Program-made: the position numbers and the translations under genes | Assembly: GCA_009835325.1 (NCBI GenBank) | Contig: VXWP01000011.1 | Span: forward strand, 1 to 46,777 | Source of the DNA: Gemmatimonadota bacterium | Lineage (GTDB): Bacteria > JAAXHH01 | DNA length: 46,777 bases | Direction of reading: 5' to 3' | The notes under the pieces: model-generated | Seen by the model: only the letters and a program-made list of their open reading frames with translations | Databases searched by the model: none | Told to the model about the DNA's origin: nothing | Shown here: positions 40,800 through 46,777 of the stretch, piece by piece | How positions within the stretch are numbered: position 1 is the first letter of the stretch | Layout: each line of letters begins with the position of its first letter

Positions 40800-41915
40800 C
40801 TACATGAAGTTCCGCACGCCGCTGCCGTGCAGTTCCGAGATGCGTTCGGCATCCTGGCGGTCGAAGCCGATGGCTACCAACTCGCGTACCCGCTTGTGGT
40901 GCATTTCCTCGTATAGCCCCATCACCGCGTCCCGTCCCCGCGCCAGTTGCTCCGGGTGCGAGCCGCCGCCGGCCAGCGTCATCATGGCTTTCAGCACGAA
41001 GGGGCTGGAACCTGAAGCCTGCTGGAGGAACAGGGTCCGCTCCTCGGCCGCCCGCATCAGATCGTCCTTTATCGAGGGATCCTGCTCGATGTGGTAGGCG
41101 AAATGGGATATGCCGTACCCGACGTGCCGGCCCTCGTCCTGGCGCGCCAGCTTGAATGTCCGGGCGGTCACCGGGTCGGGCGCGACCTGCTCCAGGAACA
41201 TGAGGAGTTCCATGAAGGTTCCCTCGCCCAGAACGTGCATGAGAAAGGAACCGTTCGAGTAGTCGTCCTGGGCCAGCAGGCTGCGCAGGGACCATTCGGT
41301 CGCGGCCGAGACGTACTGCAGGCCACCGCCGTTGGCGAGGGCGCGCTTGGTGAATACCTCCGCGTGCCGGGCCTCGTCCATGACCTGCGTGGCCAGGAAG
41401 AGGACCACCTCGGAGAACTGCGGATCGATACGGTTCATGAACTTGGCTGGCAGGTACATAGCCAGGTACTCGTTCTGGATCAGGAAGGTCATGACCTGGC
41501 ACACCGCCTGCTCCAGATCGTCCGGCAACACGGGCAGGTCATCCCACGGGATGTCCGTCGTGGCGTCCCACTGCCCCGCCTTGCCCTGCTCGTACAGATC
41601 CGCGATGTTATCGGCCCATACCAGCTTCTTCTCCCGAATGGCAAACCCGAAATCGGGCGTTCCGGGATCGACGACCGAACCCCGCTGCGCCAGGCCGTGT
41701 CCGTCGAACGCCACTTCCGGCACTTCGCCTGCCCTGCCGACCTGGCAGTCCCGCATGAGGATGCCGCGGCCGTCCGCGGGTTTCACGCGGATGCCTCGGT
41801 CTGGCTCGTCCCAATCGGATGTATCGGGCAGTGGAATAGAGAAGTCGTCGGACTTGAGTTCGCCGGACCTGGATTCTTCGGACATGGGGTCTTCGGACTT
41901 TTTGTTCTCGGACAT
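40800..41915 (-). CDS. Ferritin-like diiron (R2-like) protein
   Basis: This 371-aa protein has a four-helix diiron site: Glu149 (QNEYLAMY), Glu181/His184 (DEARHAEVF), a Glu in the third helix (231 or 236, GEGTFME), and Glu261/His264 (DEGRHVGYG). This ExxH pair pattern is that of ribonucleotide reductase R2, R2-like oxidases and soluble diiron N-oxygenases. The radical Tyr of class I R2 and a partner R1 gene are not apparent, so I take it as an oxidase or hydroxylase of unknown substrate. The N terminus has repetitive Ser/Glu/Asp-rich residues of low complexity. Its promoter is divergent from that of the ClC gene. Confidence 0.85.
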   Translation of the reverse strand: MSENKKSEDPMSEESRSGELKSDDFSIPLPDTSDWDEPDRGIRVKPADGRGILMRDCQVGRAGEVPEVAFDGHGLAQRGSVVDPGTPDFGFAIREKKLVWADNIADLYEQGKAGQWDATTDIPWDDLPVLPDDLEQAVCQVMTFLIQNEYLAMYLPAKFMNRIDPQFSEVVLFLATQVMDEARHAEVFTKRALANGGGLQYVSAATEWSLRSLLAQDDYSNGSFLMHVLGEGTFMELLMFLEQVAPDPVTARTFKLARQDEGRHVGYGISHFAYHIEQDPSIKDDLMRAAEERTLFLQQASGSSPFVLKAMMTLAGGGSHPEQLARGRDAVMGLYEEMHHKRVRELVAIGFDRQDAERISELHGSGVRNFM

Positions 41916-41940
41916 GTTCAGACCTGTTCCAGTGCGAAAA

Positions 41941-41999
41941 TTGACTTAATGATTCTCGGCAAGTATATGTATGATACTGGGTTTGCCGGTCGATGACAA
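41941..41999. promoter_or_regulatory. Overlapping divergent promoters (ferritin-like / ClC)
   Basis: Two sigma-70-like pairs overlap in the 107-base gap. Minus strand: TTGTCA (41999-41994), 17-base spacer, TATCAT (41976-41971). Plus strand: TTGACT (41941-41946), 17-base spacer, TATATG (41964-41969). Both face the correct gene, but binding of polymerase to one would block the other. Confidence 0.5.
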
Positions 42000-42022
42000 G
42001 ATGAAGGTGGGAAGGACGATTC

Positions 42023-44161
42023 ATGAATCTGTCGAGGCTTCGGGTGTTTCGCCTCTGGCGCGTAATGGCACGGCGTTTCAGGCAACGCCTGCACGCCAAT
42101 ATCGAACGCATGCGGACGACCGACCAGGTCTTCATGATCAGCGCCGCGGTACTGATCGGCGTGCTGGGGGCGGGAGGAGCCATCGCATTCCGCGAGCTGA
42201 TCATGTTCATCGAGTCCGTGGCCTGGGGCGGTGGATTGTCCGACCGTGTTTCACTCACTACGCTGGCGGTGCTCACGGTACCCACGGCCGGCGGGCTGAT
42301 CGTCGGCGTCCTGATCTACTTCAGCACCCGGGAAGCCCGCGGACTGCCCGATGTCATGGAAGCCGTGGCTCTTCGCGGCGGACGCATAAGGCCCCGGGTC
42401 GCCGTGGAGACCTCGCTCGCCACCGCCATCAGCATAGGCTCCGGGTTGTCGGTGGGCCGCGAGGGTCCCATCGCCCAGATCGGCGCCGCCATCGGCTCCA
42501 CCTTCGGCCGTCTGACGCACGTCAACGTCCATCGCATGCGCACCTTCGTGGGCTGCGGCGCGGCCGCGGGCATCGCGGCGACCTTCAACACGCCGATCGC
42601 CGGCGCGCTGTTCGCCCTCGAAGTCATCCTGGGCAATTTCTCCTTCAGCCGGTTCAGTCCCATCGTGATCTCCTCGGTGGTGGCTACCGCCATTTCCCGC
42701 CATTTTCTGGGCAACCAGCCGGCCATCATCGTGCCCCCGCACGGCGTGAACCACCCGCTCGAATTCGTTCTGTACGCCGTACTGGGCATCCTGGCCGCCA
42801 TCGTGGGCACCCTCTTCGTCCGGGCGCTTTACGGCGTGGAAGACCTCTACGGAAAGGTGCCGCTTCCGGATTACCTGAAGCCGATGACCGGAGGCCTGCT
42901 CGTCGGCGCCCTGGCCCTGCTCTATCCCCAGATCCTCGGCGTGGGATACGAGACCATGGACCGGGCATTGTTCTCCGAACTGGAATGGCAGTTCCTGCTC
43001 ATCCTGGTATTCATGAAAATCGCCGCCACGTCCTTCTCCCTGGGATCGGGCGCCTCGGGCGGCGTGATTGCCCCCTCCCTGTTCGTCGGCTGCATGCTGG
43101 GCGGCGCTTTCGGCGCGCTGGTCAACCACCTGCTTCCCGGAACGAGCGCCACCGACGGCGCGTACGCCCTGGTGGCCATGGGCGCGCTGGTGTCTTCGAC
43201 CATCCGGACCCCCATGACGTCGATCCTGATGATCTTCGAAATGACCGGTAATTACGAGTTGATCCTGCCGCTGGCGATCTCCGTCATCGTCAGTACGGCG
43301 CTGTCCGCCTACCTGCTCAAGCCTTCGGTTTACACCTTGCGCCTCCTCAGGAGAAACGTGGACCTGGAAAAGGGCCAGGAGACGAACATCCTCAGGTCGC
43401 TGACCGTCGGGCAGGCCCGGGTTGCCTCTTTCGAGACGATACCGCCGCAGGCGCCGCTCGACGACCTCATGTCCCGCCTGGCCGATAGTACGGATACGGA
43501 GTTCTATATTACGGACGGTGAGGAGCGTTACCAGGGAACGGTCACCTTCGACCGCATCCGCAGTCTCGTCGCGTACGGCGAGGATCTCGAAGGCGTCATC
43601 GTGGCCCACGACATCGCCCAGTTCGACCTGCCGACAGTCAACGACGGCGACACGCTGGACCGGGTCATGCTGCTCTTCGGTCGGCACCAGGTAAACGCCT
43701 TTCCCGTTGTCGAGCCGGACTCGGGGCGCCTGGTCGGCGTCATCAGCCGAGAACACGTCATGGACGCCTACAACCGGGAGACGGCCAGACGGGACCTGGC
43801 CGGTGAATTCGGGAGCATGGTAGACACGTTGAGCGGCGGACAGGTCGTGCAGCTGGGAGACGCTTACGCCATGGTGGAAATCAACGCGCCCCGGCGGTTC
43901 ATAGGAAGCAGCATCCGGCGCCTTCAGATCCGCAGCCGGCACGGTGTGCAGATCCTGCTTATCAGGAAACGGGAGCACGGGGACGGTCAGGACGCCCAGT
44001 CGAAACCGGCAGACCAGGCAGACCAGGCGGTCCAGGCCGGCCAGGCGAACCGGGACGGCCAGGCGCACTTCGTCCCTGCGCCGGACTATGTGATCCAGGA
44101 GGAAGATGTCCTGCTCGTCGCCGGGGAGCGCGATCGCATAGATCGTATCATCCACCTGTAA
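42023..44161 (+). CDS. ClC-family chloride channel/antiporter with CBS and TrkA-C domains
   Basis: This 712-aa protein has a ClC transmembrane domain with GREGP (Glu147 as gating glutamate), ARGLPDVMEA near 105, and GASGGVIAPSLFVG as the second pore motif. It continues with a CBS pair (about 470-600) and a C-terminal RCK/TrkA-C-like domain (about 615-712, FIGSSIRRLQIRSRHGVQILLI and a late EDVLLVAGE). Between the beta strands of the latter is a low-complexity insert (about 652-682, QADQAVQAGQANRDGQ). It probably moves chloride with proton counter-transport and is regulated by nucleotides through CBS/RCK. ATG at 42023 follows GGAAGGA. Confidence 0.94.
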   Translation: MNLSRLRVFRLWRVMARRFRQRLHANIERMRTTDQVFMISAAVLIGVLGAGGAIAFRELIMFIESVAWGGGLSDRVSLTTLAVLTVPTAGGLIVGVLIYFSTREARGLPDVMEAVALRGGRIRPRVAVETSLATAISIGSGLSVGREGPIAQIGAAIGSTFGRLTHVNVHRMRTFVGCGAAAGIAATFNTPIAGALFALEVILGNFSFSRFSPIVISSVVATAISRHFLGNQPAIIVPPHGVNHPLEFVLYAVLGILAAIVGTLFVRALYGVEDLYGKVPLPDYLKPMTGGLLVGALALLYPQILGVGYETMDRALFSELEWQFLLILVFMKIAATSFSLGSGASGGVIAPSLFVGCMLGGAFGALVNHLLPGTSATDGAYALVAMGALVSSTIRTPMTSILMIFEMTGNYELILPLAISVIVSTALSAYLLKPSVYTLRLLRRNVDLEKGQETNILRSLTVGQARVASFETIPPQAPLDDLMSRLADSTDTEFYITDGEERYQGTVTFDRIRSLVAYGEDLEGVIVAHDIAQFDLPTVNDGDTLDRVMLLFGRHQVNAFPVVEPDSGRLVGVISREHVMDAYNRETARRDLAGEFGSMVDTLSGGQVVQLGDAYAMVEINAPRRFIGSSIRRLQIRSRHGVQILLIRKREHGDGQDAQSKPADQADQAVQAGQANRDGQAHFVPAPDYVIQEEDVLLVAGERDRIDRIIHL

Positions 44162-44294
44162 TGTTTAGTAGCCAAATGTTTAGTTGACATCATACTATTA
44201 CGTCCTATTATACGAATCGCATACTCGCGACGAATCGTTAACATCAAGAGGTTCCTTTTCTGTCACATCACATCCACATCATGGGAGCGTGAAA

Positions 44295-45371
44295 ATGGGT
44301 ACCTTTATGTTACGCAGATTCCCCGTATGGCTGGCGGTCCTGATGCTCGCGGCCTTACCGGCCGCCGCGCAGGAGAGCGGTGATTCGGCCGTTTCCGGCC
44401 TGGTCGAAATCTCGGGGTTCGTAGACGCCAGCTACACCTACTCCAATCTCGATGATTCGAACACCTTCGGTCTCGATCAGGTGGAGATCGATCTATCGAG
44501 GAACCTGGGCGATATCGGCTCGTTGCGCGCGGACCTGGAATGGGTGAGCGACGGCGAAGGCGGGTTCTCCCTCGACGCGGAGCAGGGGTACGTGACCCTT
44601 GATCTCGGCATGGGCCGCGGGGAGGGGAACTACCCGACCCTGACCTTCGGCAAATTCAACGCGCCCATCGGGTTCGAGCTTCTTGACGCGCCGGACATGT
44701 ACCAGTACTCCCACGCACTGGTCTTCGATAATGGATTGCCCACCAACCTGACCGGCGCCATGCTGTCCATGGACCTGGGCGGCGGCATGGACGTGGTGGT
44801 CCACCTGTCCAACGGATGGGACCAGAACGTCGACACGAATACCAACAAGATGATCGGCGGCCGGCTCGGCTACAGCCACGAGGAGTTGGGCGGCATCGGT
44901 TTCTCGGCGATGCGCGGCGACGAAGAGGGCTTGGTCGGCAACCTGACCGTCTACGACGTCGACCTGACCCTGACGCCGGCGCCCGGACTCATCATCGGCG
45001 GGGAGTACAACAACGGCAAGACGGAGCTTGACCAAGTTAACGTAGAAAACAGCTGGAGCGGCTACATGGTGATGGCACACTACAGTCTTACCGACGTCAT
45101 GGGGTTGACGGGCCGGTACGACTACTTCAGCCGGGACATTTCGCAGGTTGCGGCACGCCGCAGCGGTGCGCAGGATCATCCACCGGGCAACGTGGAAGTA
45201 TCCCAGCAGGCCCTCACCATCGCCCCGACGTTCGCGCTGACCGATGGGCTCGGGTTCCTCATGGAACTCCGCCGGGATTTCTCCGACGAAGCGATCTTCT
45301 ACAATTCGGAATCGGGGAAATCGGAAAAGTCGATGGTCAATTTCGCCTTCGAGATGACCTATTCGTTCTGA
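44295..45371 (+). CDS. Outer-membrane beta-barrel protein (porin-like), tandem copy 1
   Basis: This 358-aa protein has a signal peptide (about 1-26, ending AAAQE) and an alternating hydrophobic/hydrophilic pattern of beta strands ending in a C-terminal Phe (MTYSF), the usual outer-membrane barrel signature. It has GLVEISGFVDASYTY, TFGKFNAPIGFELLDAPDMYQY and GLIIGGEYN, typical of BBP2/phosphate-selective-like porins. It is the first of three tandem copies; copies 1 and 2 are nearly identical over long stretches. The ATG at 44295 follows GGAG by about 8 bases; an earlier frame extension reads intergenic sequence. A role in uptake of small molecules is likely. Confidence 0.9.
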   Translation: MGTFMLRRFPVWLAVLMLAALPAAAQESGDSAVSGLVEISGFVDASYTYSNLDDSNTFGLDQVEIDLSRNLGDIGSLRADLEWVSDGEGGFSLDAEQGYVTLDLGMGRGEGNYPTLTFGKFNAPIGFELLDAPDMYQYSHALVFDNGLPTNLTGAMLSMDLGGGMDVVVHLSNGWDQNVDTNTNKMIGGRLGYSHEELGGIGFSAMRGDEEGLVGNLTVYDVDLTLTPAPGLIIGGEYNNGKTELDQVNVENSWSGYMVMAHYSLTDVMGLTGRYDYFSRDISQVAARRSGAQDHPPGNVEVSQQALTIAPTFALTDGLGFLMELRRDFSDEAIFYNSESGKSEKSMVNFAFEMTYSF

Positions 45372-45419
45372 GTCGGACCTGATCCGTGAGTTTTACCATC
45401 ACACCATGGGAGCGCGTAT

Positions 45420-46517
45420 ATGGGTACCTTCTTGTTACGAGGAATCCCCGCCTTGCTGGCGGTCCTGATACTCGCCGCCTTCCCGGCCGCCGCGCAGGAG
45501 AATGAAGATTCGGCCGTTTCCGGCCTGGTCGAAATCTCGGGGTTCGTAGACGCCAGCTACACCTACAACAGTCTCCATGATTCGAATACCTTCGGCCTCG
45601 ATCAGGTGGAGATCGATCTGTCGAGGAACCTGGGCGATATCGGCTCGTTGCGCGCGGACCTGGAATGGGTGAGTGACGGCGAGGGCGGGTTCACCCTCGA
45701 CGCCGAGCAGGGTTACGTCACCCTCGATCTCGGGCTGGGTCGGGACGAGGGGAACTACCCGATCCTGACCTTCGGTAAATTCAACGCGCCCATCGGGTTC
45801 GAACTCCTGGACGCCCCGGACATGTACCAGTATTCCCACTCGCTGGTCTTCAGTAGGGGACTGCCCACCAATCTGACCGGCGCGATGCTGGCCATAAATC
45901 TGAGCGGCGGCATGGACGTGGTGGTCCACCTTACGAACGGGTGGGACAATAACGTCGACGCGAATTCCAACAAGATGTTCGGCGGCCGACTCGGTTACAG
46001 CCACGAGGATATGGGCGGGATAGGCTTCTCGGCGATGCGCGGCGACCAGGAGGTAACGGTCTTGAATTCGGCCGTCGAAGATCCGGTCGGCAATCTGACC
46101 GTCTACGACATCGACCTGACCCTGACGCCGGCGCCCGGGCTCATCATCGGCGGGGAGTACAACTACGGCAAAAGAGAACTGGAAATTTGGGACTCGGAAA
46201 CCAAGTGGAACGGCTACATGGTCATGGCGCACTACAGTCTTACCGACGTCATGGGATTGACGGGCAGGTATGACTACTTTAACACCAGCACCAGAACCGT
46301 CACCTCCTCCGCCCCCGGTTTGATTCATACATTCGAATCGGATAAGACCCATCAGGCCCTCACCGTCGCCCCGACGTTCGCGCTGACCGACGGCCTGGGG
46401 TTCCTCATGGAACTCCGCCGGGATTTCGCTGACGCTGCGATATTCGGGGATCCGGATGAAGGTGAGCAGGAAAAGTCGATGGTCAACTTCGCCTTCGAGA
46501 TGACCTATTCGTTCTGA
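45420..46517 (+). CDS. Outer-membrane beta-barrel protein (porin-like), tandem copy 2
   Basis: This 365-aa protein is a close paralogue of the copy at 44295-45371. It shares the signal peptide, the long stretch DQVEIDLSRNLGDIGSLRAD, the GKFNAPIGFELLDAPDMYQYSH segment and the C-terminal EMTYSF. Differences cluster in the extracellular-loop-like parts: a short insertion near residue 215 (TVLNSAVEDPV) and a changed stretch near 300-315. This is what one expects when barrel strands are kept and surface loops vary. The intergenic gap of 48 bases has the same TCACACCATGGGAGCG element as upstream of copy 1. Confidence 0.9.
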   Translation: MGTFLLRGIPALLAVLILAAFPAAAQENEDSAVSGLVEISGFVDASYTYNSLHDSNTFGLDQVEIDLSRNLGDIGSLRADLEWVSDGEGGFTLDAEQGYVTLDLGLGRDEGNYPILTFGKFNAPIGFELLDAPDMYQYSHSLVFSRGLPTNLTGAMLAINLSGGMDVVVHLTNGWDNNVDANSNKMFGGRLGYSHEDMGGIGFSAMRGDQEVTVLNSAVEDPVGNLTVYDIDLTLTPAPGLIIGGEYNYGKRELEIWDSETKWNGYMVMAHYSLTDVMGLTGRYDYFNTSTRTVTSSAPGLIHTFESDKTHQALTVAPTFALTDGLGFLMELRRDFADAAIFGDPDEGEQEKSMVNFAFEMTYSF

Positions 46518-46577
46518 GTCGAATCTGATCCGTAGGTTTTTAACATCACATCATGGGATCATGAAAGAGGTACCTTT

Positions 46578-46777
46578 GTGCTACGTAGATTCCCAGGCTG
46601 GCTTACGGTCTTGATGCTCGCCGCCTTCCCGGCCTCCGCACAGGAGAATGGTGATTCGGCCGTTTCCCGCCTGGTCGAAATCTCGGGATTCGTAGATGCC
46701 AGTTACACCTACAACAATTCCGATGATTCGAATACCTTCGGCCTCGATCAGGTGGAGATCGATCTGTCGAGGAACCT
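46578..46777 (+). CDS. Outer-membrane beta-barrel protein, tandem copy 3 (partial, 3' cut)
   Basis: This partial frame continues to the window end and gives 66 residues that match the start of copies 1 and 2 (signal peptide, then VSRLVEISGFVDASYTYNN and DQVEIDLSRNL). The ATG of copies 1 and 2 is replaced by AGA in the equivalent place, and an upstream ATG at 46561 is out of frame and stops at 46612. The likely start is GTG at 46578, with AAAGAGG 7 bases before it, which gives a slightly shorter signal peptide. Expression from this copy may therefore be weaker. The rest of the gene lies outside the window. Confidence 0.8.
   Translation, partial: MLRRFPGWLTVLMLAAFPASAQENGDSAVSRLVEISGFVDASYTYNNSDDSNTFGLDQVEIDLSRN

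Noticed and set aside
42251-44155. Long antisense frame opposite the ClC gene
   Set aside because: The plus strand codes a complete ClC/CBS protein; the antisense product is low-complexity and lacks any motif.

Overview
The window is a GC-rich, gene-dense stretch of bacterial chromosome. Short ATGA overlaps link many genes. The gene mix (Gfo/Idh/MocA dehydrogenase, phytanoyl-CoA dioxygenase, enolase-superfamily dehydratase, type III CoA-transferase, M1 peptidase, DUF6702, collagen-like lipoprotein, tandem porins with signal peptides) suggests a Gram-negative, probably marine or host-associated bacterium of the Latescibacterota/Poribacteria kind. That placement is inference from gene content only.

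Region 1 (about 1-13705) is a RiPP biosynthetic and export locus. Seven co-directional genes encode a short HlyD-like membrane-fusion protein, a C39-peptidase ABC exporter, a second NHLM-type ABC protein, a terpene-cyclase-like protein carrying its own NHLP leader, an AlkB-type diiron hydroxylase fused to a degenerate GlnE-like domain, a fused ThiF-YcaO cyclodehydratase and an unknown protein. A perfect 15-bp hairpin follows. Converging on it is the 83-aa NHLP precursor peptide, with its own promoter-like sequence and strong RBS; the predicted core is only Leu-Cys-Cys-Cys-Trp. The simplest model is that YcaO cyclises core cysteines, the AlkB and cyclase-like proteins tailor the product or its lipid partner, and the C39 transporter cuts after Gly78 and exports it. 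This is the candidate undescribed system.

Region 2 (13.7-20.6 kb) is catabolic and transport: an SSS symporter with a DUF3311-like partner, an NHL propeller, an SDR preceded by a perfect 19-bp tandem repeat, a uronate-dehydrogenase-like protein overlapping an enolase-superfamily enzyme, and a PhyH dioxygenase with a small unknown partner. Region 3 (20.7-28 kb) is housekeeping and mixed: heme A synthase, tRNA-Trp(CCA), a ureohydrolase-like protein, CoA-transferase, arylamine N-acetyltransferase overlapping a GroES-like gene, Bax inhibitor-1, a collagen-like lipoprotein and signal peptidase I.

Region 4 (28-38 kb) has an M1 peptidase, a second lipoprotein related to the first, a DUF6702 protein, a cytidylyltransferase-like protein, then an oxidoreductase, sugar isomerase/epimerase, class III aminotransferase and oligopeptide-binding protein in a row. 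Region 5 (38-46.8 kb) has a TPR protein, two cupins, a fatty-acid desaturase-like protein, a ferritin-like diiron protein divergent from a ClC channel, and a tandem array of three related beta-barrel proteins, the last cut by the window edge. Short tandem duplications next to stop codons recur across the window.
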